NCBI RefSeq assembly: GCF_949628215.1
Contig: NC_134276.1
Coordinates: 134,478,125-134,542,124, forward strand
From: Phalacrocorax aristotelis
Lineage: Eukaryota > Chordata > Aves > Suliformes > Phalacrocoracidae
Reading direction: 5' to 3'
DNA length: 64,000 bases
Shown here: positions 1 to 12,395 of the stretch, piece by piece
Numbering within the stretch: the first letter of the stretch is position 1
Layout of the letters: each line of letters begins with the position of its first letter
The notes under the pieces: generated by a model
Databases searched by the model: none
What the model saw: the letters and a program-made list of their open reading frames with translations, nothing else
What the model was told of the DNA's origin: nothing
Program-made: the position numbers and the translations under genes

Positions 1-130
1 TGTCAGTGTTTAAGAAGCATTTTGACAAAGCCCTTAACCTGCTTTAACTTCTGGTGATCCCTGAAGTGGTCAGGAAGTTGGACTAGATGATTGTTGTAGG
101 TCCCTTCCAACTGAAAATATTCTAATCTGT
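1..130 (+). mobile_element. CR1 LINE, 3' end only
   Basis: The window opens inside the 3' terminus of a CR1 retrotransposon. It shows the motif ttggactagatgattgttg, then ggtcccttccaact, and ends in a degenerate attct tail. It is about 95% identical by eye to the 3' end of the copy at 40816-40950, differing by one substitution and a 3-base gap in the first 110 bases. Whatever lies upstream is outside the window. Confidence 0.85.
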
Positions 131-2929
131 TCTATGTTTCCTTTTTAACTTTCTTCTGTTAAGTTTCTTAACAGCCTGCCTGACCTTAACAGCATCACTG
201 TGGGACAGTCTAAATTAATTTGGACACACAAGGACATTCTTTCTCACTCATCCTAACCTTTCCGAAACTCTACCAGAAGGATGGGTTGGAGATTAGGGCT
301 GACTGACTTCTAAACAGTCCTTTTATCTGCATTTCATTTGTGAGTAAAGGACCTATACCACAAAAAAAATCCTCTTATAGACTTTAAAGAAACACAACCT
401 TGCTGTTACACAAAAAGCAAAACAAAAAAGAAAAAACAGAAAACCAAAAACTACCACGAAACCTTTTTAACAGCAACCCTTTACTTATGCAGATATTCTG
501 ACCATCTCACCTGACCACTGAAGCAACTTAGTAGTTACTCTCTTACAATCATCACTTATAGTTCAATTTTTTTGAGAAGTGTTTAGGAAAGACTCGCCAA
601 TTTTACTTTAGTTACTTCTGGTTAAGGATGTTCAAATCCACTTTGAACCAACACACCAGAAATTCATGAAATCACCAAAGGTATAATTAGCACGTAAATT
701 ACATGCTACCCATCCCTATAATCACATAACTGTCTATGTATCTCTTGGTTTACATGTAAGAACATGATGGCTCCTTCCAACATAAAATATAGTTTACATC
801 TCCAGTTAAAACAGATAGGTGCCACTACCAATCCCATTCTGTTCCTCTAACAACATGTAATTTAAGTGCATTATCAAAATGTAGTAACCTACCTCTTGAA
901 GTATCTTCAAATGCTTCTACACTCAAAGCTTCTAATATCGTCTTTTCAGAAACCACTGAAAACAATTCTCATTATTAAAAAACGGTATTATTTTCTTCTC
1001 ATTCAAAACACTTCTCACTGCTTCCCTTCATTTTATAACCTGCAGTAAAAAAATATCCCAGATACTTCTTAAAGTCTAAGCTACTTCCTGCAACTAAGAC
1101 GACAAGCAGGTCAGATTTTAAGCAATTGACTAGATACATTAGAAGCAGGTTAGGTTCATACAGAAGAAAGTACCTGTAGGATTACTTTAAGAACAGAGTC
1201 ACATAGTACAGATATGCTAATCCACAGCATCCTATCTCACCAAGTAGCAGGTAATATCCGAGTGGTTTAGCTACCAGAATCTCTACTACTTATTTCCTAC
1301 ATTGTTACATATGGGAACTAAACTAAGCAACCATAACAGAGTTCATCTGTGAGAAGTTCATGCACTGTATGATTCATGTCAAAAAGAAGTCTTCTTGCAA
1401 ACACATTCATGTTTGCAGGTTTTGGGTTTGTTTTTTTTTTTTTTAATATGGTTTACAACCATTGTATATGACCCAGAATAAAAATCACTACGACAGGGCT
1501 GGTTGTGGGAAGCTGTAACTAATCACAAGTCAAAGCTGATTGCAGATAAAATGTTTGTAGATTTGCCTCATTCTTAGGGAATGACCTTATTGTGCAACAA
1601 ATAAACCTATTGTGCACTGCTCCCTTTTCCCCAAAAAATTCTCTACAAAAATGAAATGCAATATTACACCACTTGGCAATGTATCAGGATTTAGTGCCTG
1701 TAAAAGGACAGCTAAAGGCTGTACCAGATACTTCTTTACCAGAAATCTAAGAGAAACTGGAGCAAGACAGAAGTGGCTTTTGTTATTGCTAATGCTTCCA
1801 TGTTTGTTCTCAGGAGCTTGACACCCTTAGGGAGGAAGAGACCGTTACATTAGTTCCTCACAGACTTAACTAATTTACAGGGGGAATTTAAGCTATTCAG
1901 ACCACCAGCCAAACCAGTGCAGTGGTGCTGTCACAGGCAGCAGTCCAATTCATTTTATACTGAAAGAAGCACAGGAGGAAACAAGCAGTACCTAGTTGCT
2001 GCTCCAAAACTCTTCCACTGGGAAAGTGTTTCTCAACTCCTGATCTTCCAGATACAGTGGGATTATGAAGGGAAGTTCACATATTTCACTCCCATGACTT
2101 CCCCATACACAACCATGCCACACTGTACAACAGAGGAAAAATGGCTATTGCTCTGCTCTTGCTATCCAACCCAGACAGACTGCAGCAGAGTACAGGAAGA
2201 TACTAAACATCTTTGTCACACTGCACAGAGAAGAGATTCAAAATGGAAAAGAACAGGACTCATGGCCTACCACAGGACTTTTTCACCAGCTTCTGTTGTT
2301 TACTCCTCCTGACTGCCCTGGTCTAGCTTGCTTTATGCCACATGGCACAGTGGTGTGCTGGTAAGCAAAGATCAAACAAGATCAAAATAAAAGCTGATGG
2401 TGTGTGAGAGGTAAATGGTAACGAATAGCAGCACAGTTTTGTATGTCAAAAACATCAAAGCTTTACATTTTTGGAAAAGGACAGTTTCCTTTAAATTCTC
2501 ACACACAAGAAGAAGCTGTAATGGACTATCAAGATCTAAACTTCTGTTTAAACTTTTCTCCCAAGTGCACAAAGAAACTGCTGCCAGGACATTGCATAAT
2601 CTGGAAAAAACTGAAGCAAGCTACTAAAAGAGGCTAGTCACCCAATTGCTCATATTTTAAATAGGAAAAGAGCAGAGGAAAACACCAAAGCAAAGTTTAT
2701 TTATCGCTAGGACCTTTAAATATGAAACTCCAATATACAGGAAGTGCCTACTACAAAGTAATTTATTTTACAAGGACCACATCCAAAGAAGGATGGCCTA
2801 TTAAGCGGTCAAGCTCAAATGCAGTCTACTCTCAAATGTCATCAGAATAGCACTGTCTTTCCACCAGATCCTATTCCCTGCATAGAGCAGCAGTTTCATC
2901 TATTAAATACAATTATAAAAATAACCGAT
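131..2929. other. Non-coding sequence, no element recognised
   Basis: AT-rich sequence with a T14 run at 1431-1444. Short reading frames at 1612-1821, 1917-2312 and around 2415-2637 lack recognisable motifs or codon structure. By position this would be TSPAN9 intron if the promoter assignment is right. Confidence 0.6.
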
Positions 2930-3896
2930 CACAGAATCACAGAATGTTAGGGATTGGAAGGTACCTCTGGAGATCATCTCATCCAACCCCCTTGCTTGAG
3001 CAGGTACATGTAGAGCACAGCACACAAGACCGCGTCCAGGCCAGATTTTAATATTTCCAGAGAAGGAGACTCCACAACCTCTCTGGGCAGCCTGCTCCAC
3101 TGCTCTGTCACCCTCAAGGGAAAGAAGTTTTTCCTTACGTTCAGGAGGAACTTCCTGTGTTCCAATTTGTGCCCACTGTCCCTTGTCCTGTCATTGGGCA
3201 CCACTGAAAAGAGTCTGGCCCCATCCTCTTTGACACCAACCCCTTAGATATTTATAAGCATTGGTAAGATACTCCCTCAGTCTTCTCCAGGCTCAAACAA
3301 CCCAGGGCTCTCAGCCTTTCCTCATAAGAGAGATGCTCCAGTCCCCTGACCATCTTCGTAGCTCTCTGCTGAACTTGCTCAACTAGTTCCCTGTCCTGCT
3401 TGAACTGGGGAGCCTAGAACTGGACACAGTACTCCAGATATGGCCTCACTAGGGTGGAGCAGAGGGGCAGGATAACCTCCCTCAACCTGCTGGCCACACT
3501 CCTTTTTATGCTGCCGAGGATACTGTTGGCCTTCTTGGCCACAAGGACACAGTGCTGGTTAAGGGTCAGCTTGCTGTCCACCAGCAATTCCAGGTCATTC
3601 TCAGCAGAGCTGCCTGCCAGCAGGTCAATCTCCAACCAGTACCAGTACCTGGGGTTGCTCCTGCCCAGGTGCAGGACCTGACACTGGCTTTTGTTGAATT
3701 TCATGAGGCTCCCCTTGGCCAGCTCTCCAGCCTATCCAGGTCTCATTGGATGGCAGCACAGCCTTCTGGTGTATCAGCCACTCCTCCCAGTTTTGTATCA
3801 TCAGCAAACTTGCCGGGGTTACACTCTGTCCGTTTGTCCAGGTCATTGATGAATATGTTGAACAGGACTGGACCCAGTACAGACCCCTCTGAAGGT
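2930..3896 (-). mobile_element. CR1 LINE, 5'-truncated, inverted
   Basis: On the plus strand the element begins with tcacagaatcacagaatg, the reverse complement of the CR1 8-base tail, and continues with gagatcatctcatccaaccc. On the minus strand it encodes degraded CR1 reverse-transcriptase C-terminal sequence, including MKFNKSQCQVLHLGRSN at the far end and LVRPYLEYCVQF around 3414-3704. Frames are broken by shifts and stops. The 5' truncation point is near 3896, after sequence matching the IFINDLD region of the RT domain. Confidence 0.92.
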
Positions 3897-6800
3897 TTAT
3901 CACTTCTTTTTGTCCTACAAAGGCAATGCAGTTCAGAGAGAGGGAGCGGAAGTTCACCGTTGACTGTAAGTCATGAAAATAATTTACAGATGGTTTAATT
4001 TCAGCACGTCTAGAAAAAATGAGATTGCATAGTGACATTTCAGGGCATAATCGTGACCAAACAATTAAGTTTCACAGGAAGAAAATTTGGCCCTTAGCAA
4101 CTTCTCTTCTATTGGTTATAAATAAAGCCTTTCAATTTGCAAGGCTGGCACGTAGGAACAAAATAAAGATGCTATGGTTTTGCTAATTTAAATTGTTTCT
4201 TTCTTGTCATCCAGAACCAATAGAGAAACAGAAGTGCTCTACTACTGCATTTTTTTGGAATCACTTCTATGGAAATCCACCTCTTACTAAAGTAGTACTA
4301 TGGCACTGTCCAAAAGCGAAGCATCCCGGTACTTTGCAGAACCCCATATGAAAAAATTAAGCAAGCATCAACCATTTTCAAAATATGTCCTGTCAATCAG
4401 CACAGGCTGGTGAGAATGCTTATGTTATGTCCAAAACTGCCAAGGAAGTGTCAGAGATAATAGTATTCTCTGCAAGATAAAAAGGAAATTATAGAGGAAA
4501 CAAAGCAAAGGCACAAAAGCTGCAGCACCTTCAGGATATCACAACAAAAAGAGACAAAGCCATTCCATTCTCAGTGACTCCAGCTCAGGCCTCTCTCTCC
4601 TCCAATGTGGGAAAACTGCAATCCATAGTTTTGCATCAGTGTCAGCATCACAAGCCAAACCATGCAGCTTGCTGTCTGAAAACAGCCTTTTTTCCCTTTA
4701 TTCTCCAAAATAATAAATTATACATTTTTTTCTTTTACTGCTTGTGCCTATAGCTTAGGTATTTTAATTCTTCTTTCCACCTCTGGCAGCTAAAGAAAAG
4801 CTTTTGATAAAAATAGACAAGATTTTCTTATAACTACACAATTCCAGAAGTTTAGCTTGAGAGAAAGCACTATGTCCTTACTGTCACTACAAAATTGCTA
4901 CGGTGCAATATGTCCCTAAGAGGCATGGGTTACTTTTCAGGTCACATAATTTGTAGAGAGGGAAACAAATCATCTGACACCAAGTCAAGGAAAAATCAGA
5001 TTAATCTCTTACACTAATCACAACAGACTATGAGTTCCTCTCTTAAAGGCTTACTGATACGATTTTGTTAATATTCCAAACACCATTCAGAGTTCAAGTG
5101 CAAATAAACATTTGATCAGTCAGCTGCTGTTCAACACTTGCAGTAAGTTAATGGATTCAAAACAGGAAAAGAGGAAAAAAAAACCACAAAAAGATGCATA
5201 AGCAACCAACTCACAAGACAGAATACGTTCTTTCTTTACAGCCAGAACAGATGAATATATCACATCTCTGACAATATACCCTTGAAGCAACTTACAAAGA
5301 GTAGCATTTTCCAGTATGTATTTCAGCGCACTTCCTTAATTAAAAAAATGAAATATTTCCAATTTTAGGTTTATTTTCAGGGTTCACATGAAAATTAATA
5401 AGATTTAACTGTTTTGACCTTTTTTTTTTCCTAAAATCGTAGTATTTTCTGATTCCTAAGGTGGTAGAACAACTTCTGCAAGGGCAGTAGTTACCATTTT
5501 GCAGCTCTGCTAGGGAGAAAAAAGATTACTTTGAAACAAAGCATAGAATAAAGAGTAAAGTGTTTTGGAATTTAATTTACAATTATATCCCAATAAAAAC
5601 TACAAAATTATCGGAAGTGCTATAAAATCAACTTTTACTTTCTTGAAAAAATTAACGGGAAAATTTTAATACATTCCATCTCTGGCACCTCTCCCCATGT
5701 TTCTGAAACAAGGTGGTTCAAAACACCCATCAAATCAGACAGAAAGTACAATCAGTATGTCTTCATAGCTAAAAAGTTAAACTATTCTACCTCCTTGACT
5801 GCTGATGAGTCTAACTGCATGATAGAGCTATAAAAGCACACAGAAAGCTAGAAAGTTAAAAACTGTATTTTTAGTTTTTGAAAGGACTGAAAGAAATATA
5901 GCAAACTAATTGCTAAAAATAAATATCATATAATAAGCGGTTAACAAAACTCCTTTCTTCTGGTAATGAAAAATGAAAGTTAGTGTTCTGAAAGAACTGA
6001 AATGTTTCAGCCGCCCTCTAGTGTTAAAAGTAATGCAAAGGCTAGCCAAGGGGAAGACTGAAAAGATACTAAGAAAATAATTATGGTGTCTTGTTAACCA
6101 CTGTAAAGCTAAAAATTAAAAAGTAGACTTTTAAAAGAGCAGTGGGCCAATTCTGTCTTTAAAAGGAAGGTTTTCAAACATCTTTGTAAGGTGAGATTCT
6201 GCCCTACAACAGCTAGCTACAGGTAATTATGGGGAGATTTTGCTCAACTTCAGCCCTGTATTTCTATGAAAACTGAAAACAGTGCCCAAGGAAAAGTTCT
6301 GCTTGATGCTCAGGAAGGAAATTATGAGAGTTTTGAAGAGGGGAAAAAAAAAAAAATCAATCATATATTTCCATATCCCAAGCTGTAAGATAAGCAAACA
6401 TTAAAACTGAAGGAGAACTACTGGATTTTATAATTCACTTTACTTAAAATAAGTTAATTATTTATAATTCACTTTAAATAAAATAAGTTCATATGTAAGC
6501 ACAGCTGAAATATTCTCCTTTTCCTCCTCAGGCCCCATATATGAATTTTAGCTTGAGTTTAACTAGCATGCAGAACAAGGAAAGCTCAGAGAGAAACCTT
6601 CTCTGAAGGGCATAAAGTCCTTTATCAGCAAACTAAATGAAATCCTGTGCACCAGTAACAAAATAAATAATAAATATGCCAAAAAGTGAGACTTTCCTAA
6701 GAATATTGGGTACTGATAGAAGAAAGATAAATGTTCTAACACAAACTTTCAAAATAAGCTCTCTAATGGGCTAAAAAAGGAAAACAGATTAAGAATTTAA

Positions 6801-7559
6801 TGACTAGGAAAAAAAAATCACCATCACATCTGGATTGCTACGTCAAATTCAGTCAGGGTTACTACTGAAGGAGTCAGGGCCCGGTCTAAAGCTGGATATA
6901 ATGCATATATAGTTCAATGGAAATCAGCAGATCTATTATTCATGGGTGGGTTTGTTGTTTACAAACAAACAAGTTTACAAACTCTGAGTTAGTACTGACC
7001 AAGTTTGCTGCAGAACCAGTGACAGTGTAACTGCACCAGAATAGCGCTGTTCCTAATCTAATTAAGCCTGCTGAGAGATAAAGGTGATTAGCTCAGCTGT
7101 AACACTGTAATAACCCATCTACTCCTCTTTCAGGACTTAGATAATATCTCCATGCGATACCACAGGTGTACCTCTTCAGTCAGCAATAGCTGAGGATTTT
7201 CTGAACACAGTGTCTGATATTATATGTGTACTACTGCATTTGCAAGCTCAGGGATTGTATTTACTATGGCCTACCAGCAGGCCTGTCACATCACTAAAAC
7301 CTATATTACACCTAGATCAGGCCTGCAGTCTCAGGAAAGTCAGTGGACTAGTTTGAAACAAGTGACCTTCTAGCTCGTAAACCAGAGAAGGACAGGCTGG
7401 CACATCTTTGATAGCAGCCTCCTCAAAGCACAAGAGTCTGTTCTACTACTCAGGAAAATAAGAATACATATAGGAGAGTGGCTTGGCTAAACAAGGAATG
7501 TAGGACTGAGCCCTAATGCAAACAGGACATTCACAAAAGATATAAATGAGGGCAGATTA
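3897..7559. other. Non-coding AT-rich stretch
   Basis: No long reading frame and no recognised interspersed repeat. The only structure noted is a 34-bp imperfect tandem duplication at 6427-6490. Several short A runs occur, for example near 5177 and 6344. Confidence 0.6.
6427..6490. repeat. 34-bp imperfect tandem duplication
   Basis: Two adjacent copies start at 6427 and 6461, each opening tttataattcacttta and containing aaaataagtt. They differ at a few positions, so the duplication is not brand new. Confidence 0.8.
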
Positions 7560-8110
7560 CAGAGGAGGAATACAGAAGCCCTGCCTGTGTAGAATGATGG
7601 TAGGAAAGCCAAAGCTCACCTAAATCTGAAACTGAGAAGGGACATCGAGGACAACAAGAAAAGCTACATTAGCAGCAAAAGAATAGCTGAGGAAAACATA
7701 GGCCTGCTGGGGGTCAGATGATTTAGTGTCAGCTGATACAGATAAGACTGAGGTTCTTCATGTCTTTTTTGCCTCAGCCTTCACAAGGAAGGTCTGAGGC
7801 CCCAGTATCTAGAGACAGGGTTCAAGGAGGATAAAGTCTATCAGTAGCAGAAGAGAATTGAGTCAAGGATCTCTTAAAAAAATCTCAACCCATAGAAGTC
7901 CCTGAGATGAGATAAGATGCATTCTAGGGTGCTGAAATAATCACAGTCAATGTAATAGAAAGACTGCTCACTATTGTGTTTGAAAGCTTGTAGAGATCAT
8001 GGTAGGTCTCCAACAAGTGGAGAAAGGCAAACATTTAACCTGTCCTCAAAAAAGGAGAAAGAACAATCCAGGCAACTACAGGCTGGTCAACCTCACTTTG
8101 GTAGCTGGGA
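7560..8110 (+). mobile_element. CR1 LINE (older copy), left part of an interrupted element
   Basis: The sequence matches the CR1 ORF2 region between endonuclease and reverse transcriptase. It has the landmarks aggaaagccaaagctcacct, then ttttttgcctcagccttcac, and aactacaggctggtcaacct, the remnant of the conserved NYRPVSLTS segment. The frame is heavily mutated. It stops at about 8110, where an inverted CR1 is inserted, and resumes at about 8840. The left boundary is approximate. Confidence 0.8.
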
Positions 8111-8839
8111 AAACCACAGAACCATGGAGGCTGGAAGGGGGCTTTTGAGATCATCTAGTCCAGCCCCCTGCTTGACCTGCAGGGTCAAGTACAGCAGGTT
8201 TCCCCAGGATTGTGTCCAGCTGGGTTTTGAGTATCTCCCAAGATGGAGACTCCACAACCTCTCTGAACAACCCCCAGTCCAATGTTTGACCATGCTCACA
8301 GTAAATTTTTTTTTCTTGTCTTCAGATGGAATTTCATGTTTTAAATTCTGTCCAATGCCTCGTGTCTTGTCAGCGGGCAGTACCGAGAAGAGTCTGGCTC
8401 ACTCTTCTTCATTTTCTCCCCATCAGGTATTTCTACACATTGATAAGATTTTTTCCCCCTTGAGCCTTCTCCAGGCTGAACAGTCCCAGCTCTCTCAGCC
8501 TCTCCTTATATGCAAGATGCTCCAGTCCCTTAATCATTTTTGTGGACTTTTGCTGGACTAGCTCTAATATGTCCAATACCTTTCCTTTGCTGAGGAGCCC
8601 ACAGCTGGACACAGTACTCCAGATGTGGCTTACCACTGCTGAGCAGAGAGGAAGGAAGGATCATCCTCCTCAGCCTACTGGAAATGCTCTTCCTAATGCA
8701 GTCCCAAATGCTGTTGGCTGCCTTTGCCATGAGGGTGCACTGCTGGCTTATGGTCAGCTTTTCATCAACGAGGACCTCAAGGTCCTTCTCTGCAGAGCTG
8801 CTTTCCAGATGTTCAGCCCACAGCATGTACTGGTGCATG
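8111..8839 (-). mobile_element. CR1 LINE inserted into an older CR1
   Basis: The plus strand starts with accacagaaccatggaggctgg and gagatcatctagtccagccc, the inverted 3' end of CR1. It runs to gcatgtactggtgcat, a landmark of CR1 RT C-terminal coding sequence read in reverse. Minus-strand translation shows SSSAEKDLEVLVDEKLTISQ and [19 protein letters not shown]. It is 5'-truncated, about 730 bp long and has disrupted frames. The surrounding CR1 continues on both sides in the opposite orientation, so this copy is the younger of the two. Confidence 0.88.
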
Positions 8840-10013
8840 AAGCAAGTATTCTTGAAACACATTTCTGGGCACATGAAGATGCTGTTGGTGAGTAGGAACA
8901 GTCAACACAGATTTACCAGTGAAAAATCATGCCTAATGAACCTGATTGCCTTATATGATAAAACAACTGGATTTGTGGACAATGGGAGAACATCAGATGT
9001 CATTTACCTCTGCAAGCCTTTTAACAGTCTCTTACAGTACTCTTGTTATCCAAGTTATGAATTACAGTCTGGATGCACGGGCAACTAGACAGGTAAAAAA
9101 CTGGTTGGAAGGTTGGGCTCAAACAATAGTTCTTGAAGTGTCATACTTTACGCTGGAGGTCAGTAAGAAGTGGAGTACCGCATGGGTCTATCTTGAGGCT
9201 TGTCCTGTTTAATATCTTTATCAATGACCTGCAGAAGATGACACAGTACCTTCTCATCAAGTTTGTAGATGACAGCAAACTAGGGGTCGCAGTCAATATG
9301 CTCCAGGGCAGGGCTACCATTCTGAGGGACCTAGACAGGCCAGAGGAACAGGCCATCAGGAGAGAACTACTGCTGAAAAGGATTTTTAGGTCCTCGTGGA
9401 CACTAGGCTAAACAGGAGTCAGAATTATACTGTGACAACAATGAAGGCTAAAAGCTTACTGGACTGTATCAACAGGAACATATACAGTAGATAATAGAAG
9501 TGATTATTCCCCTTTACCCAACACTGTACTAAATGTGGTTCTGGGCCCTCCAGTACGAGAAAGATGTGGATAAACTTGGGCAAGTTCTGCCAAAGTCCAC
9601 CAAGATGCTCAGGGAGCTAGAGCACTGGATCTGTGAGGAAAGGCTGAGGAAATGGGGCTTGTTTAGCCTGCGAAGGCTTTGGGGGAACAGAATAGCAGAC
9701 TTTCAGTTCCTAAGAGAAGATTACTGATAACACAGAGCCAGGCTCTTTACTAAGGAATACAGCTGGTGGACACGAGACAATCAACTGAAGTTGCCACAGG
9801 ACATTTTAAAAAAAAAAACAAAACCCAACACTGCTATGAAGTACTGGAACTGTTGTCCAAGAGGCTGTGGAATCTATATCCATGTAGATTTTTCATGACC
9901 CACCTGGACAAAGTCTGAACAACTTAGTCTGAAGTCAGCATTGATCTTGCTCTGAGGAGGAGCAGGTCTAGATAATCCCCAGAAGTCCCTTCCAACGTAA
10001 ATGATTCTGTAGG
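8840..10013 (+). mobile_element. CR1 LINE (older copy), right part of the interrupted element
   Basis: The older element resumes with agcaagtattcttgaaacac. It continues through the degraded RT region, including [20 protein letters not shown], then IKFVDDSKLG near 9260 where active copies have FADD. It ends with the CR1 3' signature cccagaagtcccttccaacg near 10000. In the active-site motif F is replaced by V (VDDSK). Many frameshifts and stops mark it as dead. Confidence 0.88.
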
Positions 10014-11680
10014 AGACCTCACCTTATAACCTTCACCACATGGGAGTCAGAGGTATCACAGATTCAATACCCTTTCTGATAGTAACATCACAAACATCAA
10101 TATTTATTTACTTTTTGGGTGCTCACCACTCTGAAGCAACTGCATTTATAAATGCTTTTAAAATGGTATTTTAAATGGCATTAACATCTGGCAAATGCCT
10201 GTACCAGGCCTTCCTGTTCTGCATTCACAAGGAGTGCTGGCATACGTTTGTAGCATTGAGGAATGTTTGGGCTGCTCACCCACAGCTTACATGCTTAGTT
10301 AGCAGCACTTGTTTCAAGAAAATTTAAATCAATGTCCCCACTCCCTCTGTATGCTTCCTTCAGTACAAACATATTGATATGGGTACTAAGATGCATAAGG
10401 TCATATAGACACAAGATTTTAATCAGGCTAGAAGCAAATCTTTGGAAAGTTTCCATGATGATGATAGTCACCCTTGGCCTGTGTATCAACTCTAAAGTGC
10501 CACTATCCTTACCATATCTGCTCCATAATAACCATCATTAGCATGAAGGCTGCCAGATGTAGAATAGTGTCAAGTATCTGACCACAATAGTCAATGACGG
10601 AACCCACATTTAATGTCATTAATCTAGATTAAAACTTTATATCAGTCATGAGTAGACTTGCTGACAGAAACTCTGAGAGCAGCAATAACCCAGCAGGGCC
10701 AAACCAAATCACTGCCTGGTAGGCAGAGTCTGATGTAATACTTGGCTTCAAGTTGCTCCCATGACTCTCAGTTACACATACAGTATCAGCAGTAAGCATT
10801 ACATCACAGTAAGCACCCTGGATCTCTGAAGCACAGTTAAATGTTCAGGAGGACAAAAGATAAATACAGTTTTAAAAGAGAATGATGTTTATAAATATTT
10901 CACAGTAATGTCTAAGTCTCTAAAGGAGAGGAGAGCAGAGTTCATCAAGTACAGAAGTTTCAAAATCACTTTGCTCAGCTACATACTTTCACAGCAGTGC
11001 TGCTGCTTTATGTACGTTCTCAGCATAATATAATGATATGTAATTCTGCTGCATGGGCATGCTCAGATACCACAACCATCATACACACCATCCTTTGGGG
11101 ATCTCTGAATTAGTAGAGCATCTAGTCTGGCATCCATCCACTTTAACAAAACAACTCATCTAACCCAAAGGGTATTTCCCATCATCTTTGTTGACTGTCC
11201 CACAGCTGTGGGCAGACTAATTCCTCAGTGGCCTGCAGCCTGTTTCTTTTCTCTCTTTTCCTGGATGCTCCCATAATGCCCTCCTATTGCATGACAGAAG
11301 TTACTGAAATGGGAGGAAAATGCCTCCAGTTTTGCTGAACAACAAACATGCATCCAATCTCATGCAACAACTTATCGTCACATTGTGACGCGCTCATGTG
11401 ACATGTTCTTACAGTACCAGAAGTTCACTTGTCCCTCGACAGGAAGTTTGTGGGCACCGTGATCAGGTCAGAGCAGACACACCATGATGCAGAGCCTGCC
11501 AGTGCTTCACTTAAATTATTAGATCATGTGCAGTCTTGAAATGCTGAGTGCTATACTCTCACAGGAAGGGAGAAGAATCTCATAGCAGTCAGTAAGGAGA
11601 GAAAATTGTTGCCACTTGAAAATCCCTAATTTAACTTAATAGGTGGAGAACAGGCTTAAAAGCTGAAACCAAACATTCAA
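10014..11680. other. Non-coding sequence, no element recognised
   Basis: Only short chance reading frames on both strands (for example 10295-10541). No repeat or RNA gene was recognised. Confidence 0.55.
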
Positions 11681-12395
11681 TACAGAATCATAAAGGTTGG
11701 AAAAGACCTCTAAGATCAAGACCAACTGTCAACCCAACACCACCGCACCTCCTAAGCATGCCCTGAAGTGCCACATCTGCACGTTTTTTTGAACGCCTCC
11801 AGGGATGGTGACTCTACCACCTCTCTCCGCAGCCTGTTCCAATGCTAGACAACCCTTTCAGCAAAGTTTTTCCTAATATCTAATCTAAACCTCCCCTGGT
11901 GCAACTTGAGGCCATTTCTTCTTGTCCTATCACTTGTTACTTGGGAGAAGAGACCAACATCCACCTCACTACAACCCCCTTTCAGGCAGTTGTACAGAGC
12001 GATAAGGTCTCCCCTCAGCCTACTTTTCTCCAGGATAAATAACCCCAGTTCCCTCAGCTGCTCCTCATAAGACTTGTGTTCTAGACCCTTTACCAGCTTT
12101 GTTGCCCTTCTCTGGATGTGCTCCAGCACCTCAATGTCCTTCTTGTAGTGAGGGGCCCAAAACTGAACACAGTACTCGAGGTGCGGCCTCACCAGTGCCT
12201 AGTACAGGGGCACAATCACTTCCCTACTCCTACTGGCCTCACTATTCCTGATACAAGCCAGGATGCTGTTGGCCTTCTTGGCCACCCGGGCATACTGCTG
12301 GCTCATGTTCAGCTGGCTGTCAACCAACACCCCCAGGTCCTTTTCCGCCAGGCAGCTTTCCAGCCACTCTTCCCAAATATCCCTCTCCAAGTAGG
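11681..12395 (-). mobile_element. CR1 LINE, 5'-truncated, inverted
   Basis: The plus strand begins tacagaatcataaaggttgg and aaaagacctctaagatcaag, an inverted CR1 3' end of a different subfamily from the copy at 2930. On the minus strand 11845-12192 encodes [39 protein letters not shown] and the conserved C-terminal [17 protein letters not shown]. 12199-12441 carries the preceding [20 protein letters not shown] segment in a different frame. It is 5'-truncated at about 12395. Confidence 0.92.
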
